From: Acidobacteriota bacterium
GTDB lineage: Bacteria; Acidobacteriota; Terriglobia; Bryobacterales; Bryobacteraceae
Assembly (NCBI GenBank): GCA_026394055.1
Contig: JAPKYZ010000071.1
Location: 1-50,730 of the forward strand
Reading direction: 5' to 3'
DNA: 50,730 nucleotides
Part shown: one piece after another, positions 41,935 to 49,523 of the stretch
Position numbering within the stretch: the stretch's first letter is position 1
How the letters are laid out: each line of letters opens with the position of its first letter
Translations under genes and position numbers: made by a program
Notes under the pieces: generated by a model
Databases searched by the model: none
The model's input: only the letters and a program-made list of their open reading frames with translations
What the model was told of the DNA's origin: nothing

Positions 41935-42166
41935 CTTCGATTGCCCTAGTAGTTCCAAGTAGCGCTCACGGCTGATTCCCGCCGTCCGCAAATTGTTCTT
42001 GATGACAAAGACAGGCACGGAGGCGGCTTTGGGGATCACCACGGGGGCGGAGAATGCCCGGCTTGGTGAACACCATGTGGTCACCCTCGATCCGGACGCA
42101 CAGGAAGCCTTCCGCCTCAAACACTTTGGCCAGCGCCTTGTACGATAGCGGGCTAAGCTTTGGCAT
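41935..42166 (-). pseudogene. hicA-like toxin gene, frameshifted
   Basis: The first 41 codons encode a normal HicA start (PKLSPLSYKALAKVFEAEGF, then CVRIEGDHMVFTKPGILRP, with the active-site histidine in EGDHMV). At a run of five G (five C on the coding strand, 42043-42047) the frame is lost. Removing one base restores VVIPKAASVPVFVIKNNLRT and AGISRERYLELL, the expected HicA ending. The restored frame also has no stop until 41794, inside the miox gene. Likely a pseudogene; a sequence error at the homopolymer or a slippage site is possible. Confidence 0.8.
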
Positions 42167-42338
42167 GCTCCAAAGGCAGGGCGAGCGATACTTGACCTGT
42201 TGAGATCAGCCGCGGCCCCAGCATCCGGCTCTGCCGCTTCAGGTACCCCGCCTCTTTGAGAATCTGGTCCAGGGTCCCCATCTTCTCCGCCTCTTCCAAG
42301 AAGAGCCGAACCGCTACTTTTAGGCTCTGGAGCCGCTT
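42153..42338 (-). pseudogene. hicB-like antitoxin, N-terminally truncated
   Basis: Frame of 61 residues from a stop at 42339 to 42153: KRLQSLKVAVRLFLEEAEKMGTLDQILKEAGYLK, which matches the C-terminal helix of HicB-type antitoxins (xxLKEAVRLFLEEAE). The N-terminal half is absent and no start codon with ribosome binding site is present. Its stop overlaps the hicA start, the normal arrangement of the pair. Confidence 0.65.
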
Positions 42339-42428
42339 CTAGATTAGGCTGAATTGGAGGACAAATACAGAGGGTCCTGTTTCCGCGCTCGGAATTGCCT
42401 GTGCCAAGCTCGCGCAATAATGGAGTTT

Positions 42429-42704
42429 ATGGCGACTGTCCATATGACCGAAGCTGAGTTAGCTCGAGACCTCCACGCTGTTCTCGCCAGAGTGCAGAGT
42501 GGCGTTGAGATCGTGATTGAGCAGGACCACCAGGCCGTCGCAGTATTGAAGTCCTCAAAACCTGCGGGACGCCTGATATCCGAGATCGTCGCTGACTTGG
42601 CGGCGAGAGGCTCAACCGCGGTTATGGATGATGACTTTGCGCGTGATATTCAGGAAGGCATTGAGGCTCATCGCCAGCCATGGAATCCCCCATCCTGGGA
42701 TTAG
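42429..42704 (+). CDS. Phd/VapB-type antitoxin
   Basis: Ninety-one residues: MTEAELARDLHAVLARVQSGVEIVIEQDHQAVAVLKSSKPAG, the beta-alpha DNA-binding fold of Phd/YefM antitoxins (EIVIE-DHQAVAVL), with an acidic C-terminal tail (VMDDDFARDIQEGIEAHRQPWNPP) that would wrap the toxin. Overlaps the PIN toxin by 25 bases. ATG 42420 is an alternative start. Confidence 0.8.
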   Translation: MATVHMTEAELARDLHAVLARVQSGVEIVIEQDHQAVAVLKSSKPAGRLISEIVADLAARGSTAVMDDDFARDIQEGIEAHRQPWNPPSWD

Positions 42705-43108
42705 TGCTGGATTCCAGTGTCTTGATCGCGGCAGAACGACGCGGCTTGACCGCTGCCCTGGCGATCGACGGTATTCAACGCTTCGTCAGTGAATTGCCAA
42801 TCGTCCTCTCTGCGGTCACTGTGGCTGAGATTGGGCATGGCATCTACCGCGCTCCCAACGAAGAGATCAGACGGCGTCGGCGGAACTTTCTGGACGACCT
42901 GCGGTCGGCTATTCCGGTGCACGCATTCACCGAAGCCACTGCGGAAATTGTGGCCCGTGTCGGGGGCGAACAAGCGGCCCGCGGGGTCAATCTACCGCTG
43001 GGCGATCTGATGATTGCGGCATGTGCGCTGGAGCTTGGTTATGCCGTCGGCACTCGCAATCCGCGTGATTTCGAACGCGTACCGGGTTTGCAAGTAGTCC
43101 TGATCTAG
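42680..43108 (+). CDS. vapC: VapC-type PIN-domain ribonuclease toxin
   Basis: 142 residues. PIN-domain acids: D10 in LVLDSSVLIAAERRG, E in LSAVTVAEIGHGIYRA, D in NLPLGDLMIAACALELG, and the terminal TRNPRDF. These chelate Mg ions in the nuclease site. An intact toxin, unlike the vapC at 45122. Translated from a start within the antitoxin gene, as is usual for type II modules. Confidence 0.9.
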   Translation: MESPILGLVLDSSVLIAAERRGLTAALAIDGIQRFVSELPIVLSAVTVAEIGHGIYRAPNEEIRRRRRNFLDDLRSAIPVHAFTEATAEIVARVGGEQAARGVNLPLGDLMIAACALELGYAVGTRNPRDFERVPGLQVVLI

Positions 43109-43188
43109 GTCTCACCTCCCCCCAGGCACACGCGGCCCGATTCTCTCACTTCCGCCCAGCCTTTTGGCACCAAGCTGTGATCAGCCGC

Positions 43189-43194
43189 TACCAT
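43189..43194 (+). promoter_or_regulatory. -10 element of the M14 peptidase gene
   Basis: TACCAT at 43189-43194, 6 bases before ATG 43201; TTGGCA at 43164-43169 could be its -35 (spacer 19). Predicted start at the ATG. Confidence 0.45.
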
Positions 43195-43200
43195 GAAAGG

Positions 43201-45114
43201 ATGCGCCATTGGTTTGTCCTTGCGTTCTCTAGTTCACTGTTGTTTGCCCAGCCCGCTCCCGCCCCTCGCCTGGAGCCTCGGCCCAAGACTGTCGAGATGC
43301 CCAACTTCCCGCCCAAGACGGCCTTTGAGCCGCCGATGGCCCCGGCGGCCAAGTCCCTGGCGGAATCGACGGCTGCCTCGCCCAAGGAGTTGCTGACGCT
43401 GGCCGAGAAGACCAATTATGCCGAGACCGCGCACTATAGCGATTCGGTCGACCTGGCCCGCAAGCTCGAGAAGGCGTCGCCCTACGTAAAGGTGGTCACC
43501 TTTGGCAAAACGCCCCAAGGGCGCGACATGATTGCGGTGATCGTCTCGAAGGACAAGGCGTTTACGCCCGAAGCCGCCAAGAAGAGCGGCAAGGCGATCG
43601 TGATGCTTGAAAGCTGCATCCATCCGGGCGAAGTGGACGGCAAGGAAGCGTCTGAGATGCTGATCCGGGACATCGTGGTCTCGAAGAAATATGCCGCTTG
43701 GCTGGACAAGGTGATCATCGTCAACATCCCCGTCTTCAACGTCGACGGGCATGAGCGCTTCAGCGCCTTCCAGCGCATCAACCAGGATGGGCCTAAGGAG
43801 ATGGGCTTCCGCGCCACCGCGCAGCGCCTGAACCTGAACCGTGACTTCATCAAGGCCGACGCCCCGGAAATGCGCGCCTGGTTGAAGCTGTGGAACGCCT
43901 GGCTGCCGGACTTCTTTCTCGATAACCACGTCACCGATGGCGCGGACTTCCAATACGACATCACCATCGACGCCGTCCAGAACCAGGAGATCTGGCCCAC
44001 CGCTGGCCAGTGGGTGACTGAGCGTTACCTGCCATACCTCAACGATTCCATGGCCACCGACGGCCACATCATGGGCTGGTACGGCATGGCGATGGGCCTG
44101 GGCGGCAACACGCCCCGCGCCGGCGGCCGCGGCCCCGATGGAGTGTCTGGCTTTGCCCGCTCTACGTACACGCCGCGCTTCTCGCATGGCTACGCCGCGG
44201 TGCAGAACCGTCCGGCGCTGCTGGTGGAAACCCACTCGCTGAAAAGCTTCAAGACGCGCACCTGGGCGCATTATGACGTCATGCGCCGCTCCATCGAAGC
44301 GGTCGTGCGGGATCCGCAAGCCTTGATGACCGCCGTGCGCGAAGCCGACAAAGCCGTCGCCGCGCTGGCGGGCTCCGCAACCGCGCTCTATCTCGACGGC
44401 AAGCTCGACTTCGCCCAATCGAGCCCCTACACCTACCGTGGCCTCAAGGCGACCGCCAAGCAGAGTGACCTCGCGGGCGGCCCCGTCACCGTCTACACCA
44501 AAGAAGTGAACGATGTGCCCACCAAGGTGTTCGGCAAAGTCACCACCACCGCCAGCGCCTCCATCCCGGTCGGCTATCTGATCCCGGCCGAATGGCTGGA
44601 TGTGATCGAGCGCGTGGCGGCCCACGGCCTGAAGACCGAGAAGCTGACCAAGGACGTAGAAGCTGAGTTTGAGACCTACCACTTCTACGATGTGCGGCTC
44701 TCCCCGCAACCCTTTGAAGGCCGCGTCGCCCCCAGCTTCAAGACGCAGAAGCTGACGGAGCGCCGCAAGTTTTCTGCCGGGTCCGTCTACGTGCCGATGA
44801 ACCAGCGCGCCGCCCGTGTCGCGCTCAACATCCTGGAGCCCGACGCCCCGGATTCGCTCGTCCGTTGGGGGCTGATGCTCGCCATCTTTGAACAGAAGGA
44901 ATACTTCGGCGACTACATCATGGAGCCCATCGCGCAAGAGATGGCCAAGCTCCACCCGGAGCTGAAGAGAGAGTTCGACGCCAAAGTCGCCGCCGACCCC
45001 GCCTTCGCCCGCAACTCCCGGGCTCGGGTGGCCTGGTGGTTTGAGCGGTCACCCTACTACGAGTTCGACCACAACGCTTACCCGATCGTGCGAGTGATGA
45101 AGAAGACCTGGTAG
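43201..45114 (+). CDS. Secreted M14-family zinc carboxypeptidase-like protein
   Basis: 637 residues from ATG 43201 (MRHWFVLAFSSSLLFAQ signal peptide); the in-frame start at 43177 would put charged residues before it. M14 motifs: SCIHPGEVDGKEA (zinc H and E), NIPVFNVDGHER, RLNLNRDF and FFLDNHVTDGADFQ (third zinc ligand H). The C-terminal half of about 350 residues is an added beta-rich region. It should act outside the cytoplasm on peptides. Ends 7 bases from the convergent vapC pseudogene. Confidence 0.88.
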   Translation: MRHWFVLAFSSSLLFAQPAPAPRLEPRPKTVEMPNFPPKTAFEPPMAPAAKSLAESTAASPKELLTLAEKTNYAETAHYSDSVDLARKLEKASPYVKVVTFGKTPQGRDMIAVIVSKDKAFTPEAAKKSGKAIVMLESCIHPGEVDGKEASEMLIRDIVVSKKYAAWLDKVIIVNIPVFNVDGHERFSAFQRINQDGPKEMGFRATAQRLNLNRDFIKADAPEMRAWLKLWNAWLPDFFLDNHVTDGADFQYDITIDAVQNQEIWPTAGQWVTERYLPYLNDSMATDGHIMGWYGMAMGLGGNTPRAGGRGPDGVSGFARSTYTPRFSHGYAAVQNRPALLVETHSLKSFKTRTWAHYDVMRRSIEAVVRDPQALMTAVREADKAVAALAGSATALYLDGKLDFAQSSPYTYRGLKATAKQSDLAGGPVTVYTKEVNDVPTKVFGKVTTTASASIPVGYLIPAEWLDVIERVAAHGLKTEKLTKDVEAEFETYHFYDVRLSPQPFEGRVAPSFKTQKLTERRKFSAGSVYVPMNQRAARVALNILEPDAPDSLVRWGLMLAIFEQKEYFGDYIMEPIAQEMAKLHPELKREFDAKVAADPAFARNSRARVAWWFERSPYYEFDHNAYPIVRVMKKTW

Positions 45115-45121
45115 CGCGTCG

Positions 45122-45510
45122 CTACAGGGCGGAGCGGATATCGGTCAAGGCGAAGTCGCGGCCCTTGTACAGTAAGGCTTCGCCCCTCGGCTGGGCCAGC
45201 GCGTAGGAGCAGCAATCGCAAAGGTTGAGGGCGGCGGGATGATTGCCCTTGCCGAATCGCCTCCAGGCGGCTGCGGCTTCTAGCGCCAGGTGATGAGTGA
45301 AGGGGATGACTTCAATGCCTGCCTTCTCCACCAGGTTGTCCAACGCCTCGCGCCCCGGGACGCCCTTCCTACCTTCCATGACAAGCGCCGACTCCAAGTA
45401 GCAGGGTGCGGCCAATACCCAGTCGTTTCGGGAAGTGATCAAGCGGGAGAAACGCTCTTTTCTGGCTCACCCAACAAGATCGCAATCAACGCTGACGAGT
45501 CAACCACCAT
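45122..45510 (-). pseudogene. vapC-like PIN toxin, frameshifted
   Basis: ATG 45510 gives MVVDSSALIAILLGEPEK, a perfect PIN-domain start with the first acid D4, and then hits a stop after five more codons. Reading one frame over, the sequence goes on as RFSRLITSRNDWVLAAPCYLESALVMEGRKG and ends ...ALNLCDCCSYALAQPRGEALLYKGRDFALTDI, the full VapC C-terminus. A single missing base near 45455-45462, beside an AAAA run, explains it. The usual aspartate pairs are otherwise present. Decayed toxin or sequence error. Confidence 0.8.
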
Positions 45511-45516
45511 GTCCGC

Positions 45517-45795
45517 TTACTGGGGCACGCCCAACTCGTCATACCCGATGATCTCCTCGGGTGTCCGGGTATCCAGATCAGGAAGCGCGGCACAATCCTC
45601 GCTGATCTTCATCAGCGCGGCGAACTTCGCGGCGTCGAAAGTGGGCTCCGGCGTGGGAACCGGCCCGCGTGGCACGTCGCGGTCGAGCTTTTCCCGTAGT
45701 GCGACGACGACCGCGTCGGAGACCGACAATCCCGCCGCACTCGCGACTGCTTGCGCCAACTGTGCAGCCTCCGGATTTTCGATGACGAGTCCCAT
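45517..45795 (-). CDS. vapB: VapB-type antitoxin
   Basis: Ninety-two residues: GLVIENPEAAQLAQAVASAAGLSVSDAVVVALREKLDR, the ribbon-helix-helix-like start of Rv0623-type VapB antitoxins, then a flexible Pro-rich middle and a toxin-binding end (TFDAAKFAALMKISEDCAALPDLDTRTPEEIIGYDELGVPQ). AGGAA precedes ATG 45795. Six bases separate it from the frameshifted vapC, which it would have controlled. Confidence 0.85.
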   Translation of the reverse strand: MGLVIENPEAAQLAQAVASAAGLSVSDAVVVALREKLDRDVPRGPVPTPEPTFDAAKFAALMKISEDCAALPDLDTRTPEEIIGYDELGVPQ

Positions 45796-45835
45796 CAATT
45801 CCTAGTGTAAGCCCGGTACAAACAAACGATCTTCG

Positions 45836-46594
45836 CTAGCGCCGCAGCAGCAGATAGGTCGTCACCGGCAGGCTGCCTTCTTCCCGGATCGTGAACCCGG
45901 CGTCCTTCGCTGCTCCGGCCCACCAGGGCCGGCCGCGGGTGCCGCCGTGGGTGAGCGCGGGGCCAAAGGCCAGCTTGCCCCAGAAATCGTTTTCCACCAC
46001 CATCAGCAGAAAATCGCCACCCGGTTTCAAGACCCGCGCCGCTTCCTTCAGCGCCGTCTTGCTGCCTTCGCGATTCAGGTGGTCGACGGCGTAGGCGCTG
46101 ACGATGGCGTCGAAAGTGGCGTCGTCAAACGGCAACCGGCGCATGTCCGCGGTCTCAATCGTGGCCCGCTGGTTGACGCCGGCCGCTTCCAGGTTGCGGC
46201 GGAGCCGTTCCTGCGGGCTCTCGCCAGGGCCGAAGTGCTCCTCGAATGAAGACCCAAATAGATCTGATGCCACCAGCGTCGCCTGCGGCCGGGCCCGCAG
46301 CACCATGATGGCCGACCGTCCCGTTCCCGCTCCAATATCCAGCACCCGCCCCGTGCCCGCCTGCATGAAGTTCTCTGTCGGCAGACTGGCCACCCCATTG
46401 ATGTCCACCCCAAACCGGATCATCAAAAACACCACCGCCGCCCAAGCCGAGCCGGCGCCCAAGACCACCACCAGCCATTTCGCCCACCGGAAGCGAATAG
46501 CGCAAAGCAGCCCCGCCGCCAACGCGGCAAACGCGGCAAGATGGCCGTAGTTGAGCCACCAGGGATAACCGAAATCGAGATGTGGTGCGGGCAT
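45836..46594 (-). CDS. Membrane-linked class I SAM methyltransferase
   Basis: 252 residues. Two N-terminal hydrophobic helices (NYGHLAAFAALAAGLLCAIRF, WLVVVLGAGSAWAAVVFLMI) precede a class I methyltransferase domain: VLDIGAGTGRSAIMVL (motif I), LVASDLF, TADMRRLPFDDATFDAIVSAYAVDHL and LKPGGDFLLMVVE. Methyl acceptor unknown. The gene lies next to the vapBC remnant, on the same strand. Confidence 0.85.
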   Translation of the reverse strand: MPAPHLDFGYPWWLNYGHLAAFAALAAGLLCAIRFRWAKWLVVVLGAGSAWAAVVFLMIRFGVDINGVASLPTENFMQAGTGRVLDIGAGTGRSAIMVLRARPQATLVASDLFGSSFEEHFGPGESPQERLRRNLEAAGVNQRATIETADMRRLPFDDATFDAIVSAYAVDHLNREGSKTALKEAARVLKPGGDFLLMVVENDFWGKLAFGPALTHGGTRGRPWWAGAAKDAGFTIREEGSLPVTTYLLLRR

Positions 46595-46771
46595 AGTTAA
46601 GGCTCCTAGTCCAGGATGTAGAGCGTCAACTAGCGTAGCTTGTTTGGGTGAAGCGCGGGTTCCCGCTCCGCGACTAGGCCCGCTCGCCCAATGAAGATTC
46701 CGTCAGAAGGTCAAGGTTAGTGCGGGCGAGACACGTAACCATCGATATGGCACAATCTGAGACAGGTGCCG

Positions 46772-47140
46772 ATGGTTGGATCACAGGACAATCGAAAGGT
46801 AACGGCCAGGGCTCCAGCGGATCTGTTGCCGCATGAGATTCTGCGCCGGTACTCCCGCCGTCGTGTCCAGCTTAACCTACGTCTATTGCCCGCGGCGGCG
46901 CCAGATGCCGGAGTCCCCTCCGTTGTTATTGCAGGCAGCAAGGCCTCCCTTGAGTATCTGGCGGAACTGACTCTTGCGGTGGCAAGAGACAAAGATTGCG
47001 GCTATGGGACCTCGCCGCAAGAAGCCGGGCACTCCGCATTTCATCGTGAGTCCGAGTTGGGGCTCTACATCCACCGTTTGCCGTGTGTGAATGCCAAGTT
47101 GAAAGCATCGCCATTGGGCCAAGCTCCATGCGAACTCTGA
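46772..47140 (+). CDS. Small hypothetical protein, Imm32-like features
   Basis: 122 residues from ATG 46772 (a GTG at 46766 is possible). The segment PSVVIAGSKASLEYLAELTLAVARDKDCGYGTSPQEAG and SELGLYIHRLPC has the look of small bacterial proteins I associate with the Imm32 immunity-type group, but this is recall, not a search. It overlaps the next gene by 13 bases, which in turn overlaps a third by 4; this supports a real operon of three. Confidence 0.5.
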   Translation: MVGSQDNRKVTARAPADLLPHEILRRYSRRRVQLNLRLLPAAAPDAGVPSVVIAGSKASLEYLAELTLAVARDKDCGYGTSPQEAGHSAFHRESELGLYIHRLPCVNAKLKASPLGQAPCEL

Positions 47141-47937
47141 TCGCGGCATTCCTTCTGGTGCCGAGCGCGTTGGCGCAATCGGACGATTCCGCCGATTTGG
47201 GCCGCGTCCGGCTGGCGGCCTCTCCCTTGGCGATTGCGGCCAAACTTGTCAGTAGTTCAGTGCAGGAGCGCCAGGCCGGGCTGCGCCAGCTTGGCTTTGA
47301 TCCTGGGGAAGAGCCCCCTGGGCTCCGCGTGGCGGTCCATTGGGAACAACTGGATCAAGACCCTGAGGAGGAAGTTGTCCTGGCGTTGGAAGTAGCCGGA
47401 ACCGTCAACGTGTTTGTCGTCGATCAACATCAGGGAGAGTGGTGGCGGGTGGCGCGGTTCGCGAACGGCTTTCGAGATGGGTGTACCCTCGACGGCACGT
47501 TGGCGTTTAAGCAGACCCGGAAGGACGGGATACGCGATATCCTCATCCGGACGTCAGGCGGCGGAACTGACATTGTTTCAACCAACTTGACGATCTATCA
47601 GTTGCGGGAGGGGACGGTAAGGCGTCTGTTCCACGTCGTTGAGGACGCCAGCTACCGTGTGATGGGCCGGCAGACCTCCGATGTGATGACCCATGAGCAC
47701 GTGTCTTTGGCTTTTGTGAACGATTCCGGCACGGCCAACCCGCTGATCGTCGCGGATCGTACCAAGGAGCAGTGGAAAGCCTCGGACAAGGATTTCCTGG
47801 GCCTTCCAGGGCGGCGTACCTTGTCGCAGGAATGCAGCGTATACCGATGGAGCGAGCCGCTCGGCAAATTCAGTTTTGACGGTGTCCTCACGCGCCGGAT
47901 CTGCGGGTTCCGAAAGCCGCTATCAGAATTGCGATGA
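47128..47937 (+). CDS. Exported hypothetical protein
   Basis: 269 residues. Signal peptide MRTLIAAFLLVPSALAQ, so the 47128 start is chosen over the in-frame GTG 47083. The mature protein is beta-rich: LRVAVHWEQLDQDPEEEVVLALEVAGTVNVFVVDQHQGEWWRVARF, similar in style to proteins with a FG-GAP/VCBS-like fold, but no exact family recognised. Middle gene of an overlapping set of three. Confidence 0.75.
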   Translation: MRTLIAAFLLVPSALAQSDDSADLGRVRLAASPLAIAAKLVSSSVQERQAGLRQLGFDPGEEPPGLRVAVHWEQLDQDPEEEVVLALEVAGTVNVFVVDQHQGEWWRVARFANGFRDGCTLDGTLAFKQTRKDGIRDILIRTSGGGTDIVSTNLTIYQLREGTVRRLFHVVEDASYRVMGRQTSDVMTHEHVSLAFVNDSGTANPLIVADRTKEQWKASDKDFLGLPGRRTLSQECSVYRWSEPLGKFSFDGVLTRRICGFRKPLSELR

Positions 47938-48317
47938 ATCAATGGATCAGACCGGCTATCGTTGTCGGCCTCGGCCTGATCGCGCAGCATCTTTTGATGG
48001 CCGCGTGGGCCCTTGGAATGCTGGTCGACGGATACCGGCTAGGACATGCTGACACTCAGCTGCTGAAGGTCGCAAACGCAGCTGGACTGGTCTGCTTCGC
48101 ACTCTACGGCATTTCCGTCTTAGTGGCAGCGCAGCAACTGTTGTCCTATTCGACAAAAGCGTCGGGCCGTTGGCGTCTGCTGTTTCGGGCGCTGACTGCA
48201 TACTTCGCGCTGTTGTGCGCCACAGTTGCGCTCGCCCTCTTCGTTCCCAGTAACCGTTGGCTCCTGCACAAAATTGATGCTGCCAGCACAGCTATCGCAC
48301 GGTCAGTGATCGAATAG
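47934..48317 (+). CDS. Small membrane protein
   Basis: 127 residues with three hydrophobic helices (IVVGLGLIAQHLLMAAWALGML, NAAGLVCFALYGISVLVAA, LLFRALTAYFALLCATVALALF). ATG overlaps the preceding stop (ATGA). No family recognised. Ends 12 bases before the convergent oxidoreductase. Confidence 0.7.
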   Translation: MNQWIRPAIVVGLGLIAQHLLMAAWALGMLVDGYRLGHADTQLLKVANAAGLVCFALYGISVLVAAQQLLSYSTKASGRWRLLFRALTAYFALLCATVALALFVPSNRWLLHKIDAASTAIARSVIE

Positions 48318-48329
48318 GCGGTCGTCCTT

Positions 48330-49511
48330 TTACCCCACCACCTTCTTCGCTCCCGCATCCCACTTCAGCCGCTTGCCCGCCCGCAAGCTCTCAATCGCCA
48401 TGCAGAGCACCACGTTGGTCTGCTGAGCCACTTCCACTGGAGCGTTGGGCTGCTGCCGCGTCTGCACGCACTCCAAAAAATTGCGGATGTGCTGACGCGT
48501 GGCGTGGGAGAAGGCGCCGGGGGAGCGCCGTTCTTTTTCGGGTTTTAGTTCGGTGGCCTTGGGGTCTTCGCGATAGAGCGCCCAATGCTCGCGGCCCGCG
48601 TCGAAGCGAGCCTTGGTGCCGTGGTGTTGGGCCACTTGGTCGAGGAAGCCGGAATAGCGCATGGACTTGTAGCCGACCGTGAAGGCCACCAGCACTTGCT
48701 CGGGATACTCGAGCAGCATCGTGGTCGTCTCCGGCACCTCCGCGCCCGGCAGCGTGTTGACGCCCGCGGCGTAGACGGCGGAAGGGTACGTCAGTCCGCG
48801 GAGCCAGTGGATGGCGTCGATCATGTGCGCGGCTTGGCCAATCATGAGGCCGCCGGAATAGTCCCAGAAGTAATACCAGTTGCGGAAGCGCTGGGCGTCG
48901 AGCTCACGCGGCGGAGCAGTGCCCAGCCACTGCTTCCAGTCGAGCTTGCCTTCAAGCGGCGCCGGATTGAGCGATGCCTGATTGTTCAGCCACCAGGCGT
49001 TCACGTGCCGCACATCGCCAATGTTGCCGGTGTCGTAGGCTTGCTTGGCTTCAAGGAACACGTCGTAGCTGCGGCGCTGCATGCCTACCTGGACAATGCG
49101 CTTGGTCCGCTTGACGGCGTCGATCATGCGCCAGCATTCGGCGATCGTGTGGGCTAGCGGCTTTTCGACATAGACGTCCTTGCCTGCCTCCACCGCATCG
49201 ATCACCATCTGGGCGTGCCAGTGATCCGGTGTCGCCACCACCACCACTTGGATCGACTTGTCGTCCAGCAGTTTCTTGTAGTTGTCGTAAGGCTTGGCGC
49301 CTGTGGAGGCCACCTTCAAGCCGGCCTGCAGATTAGGCTCATAGACGTCGCAGACCGCCGCCATGTTGACGCCGATCTCTTTGAACTCGCCCGTCAGATA
49401 GCGGCCGCGGCCGCCGGAGCCGATGATGCCGCCTCGGACCTCGCCTTGCGCCATCAGGGGCAGGGCCGTGGAAGCCAGTGCGGAGGTAGCCAGTGCAGTA
49501 CGTCGTGTCAT
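48330..49511 (-). CDS. Gfo/Idh/MocA-family oxidoreductase, exported type
   Basis: 393 residues. The start TRRTALATSALASTALPLMAQGE resembles a twin-arginine export signal (TRR-x-x-hydrophobic), as in other acidobacterial members. The Rossmann motif is GGIIGSGGRGRYL; the family motif EKPLAHTIAECWRM (EKP) and the C-terminal WLGTAPPRELDAQRFRNWYYFWDYSGG are present. Members oxidise or reduce sugars and inositols with NAD(P). Its start codon lies only 12 bases from that of the divergent glgX-like gene. Confidence 0.9.
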   Translation of the reverse strand: MTRRTALATSALASTALPLMAQGEVRGGIIGSGGRGRYLTGEFKEIGVNMAAVCDVYEPNLQAGLKVASTGAKPYDNYKKLLDDKSIQVVVVATPDHWHAQMVIDAVEAGKDVYVEKPLAHTIAECWRMIDAVKRTKRIVQVGMQRRSYDVFLEAKQAYDTGNIGDVRHVNAWWLNNQASLNPAPLEGKLDWKQWLGTAPPRELDAQRFRNWYYFWDYSGGLMIGQAAHMIDAIHWLRGLTYPSAVYAAGVNTLPGAEVPETTTMLLEYPEQVLVAFTVGYKSMRYSGFLDQVAQHHGTKARFDAGREHWALYREDPKATELKPEKERRSPGAFSHATRQHIRNFLECVQTRQQPNAPVEVAQQTNVVLCMAIESLRAGKRLKWDAGAKKVVG

Positions 49512-49523
49512 GATTGAGCTTTC

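Noticed and set aside
43234..44955. 573-codon antisense ORF under the M14 peptidase
   Set aside because: Sense frame has signal peptide and zinc motifs; the antisense product is a His/Gly/Val-rich shadow.
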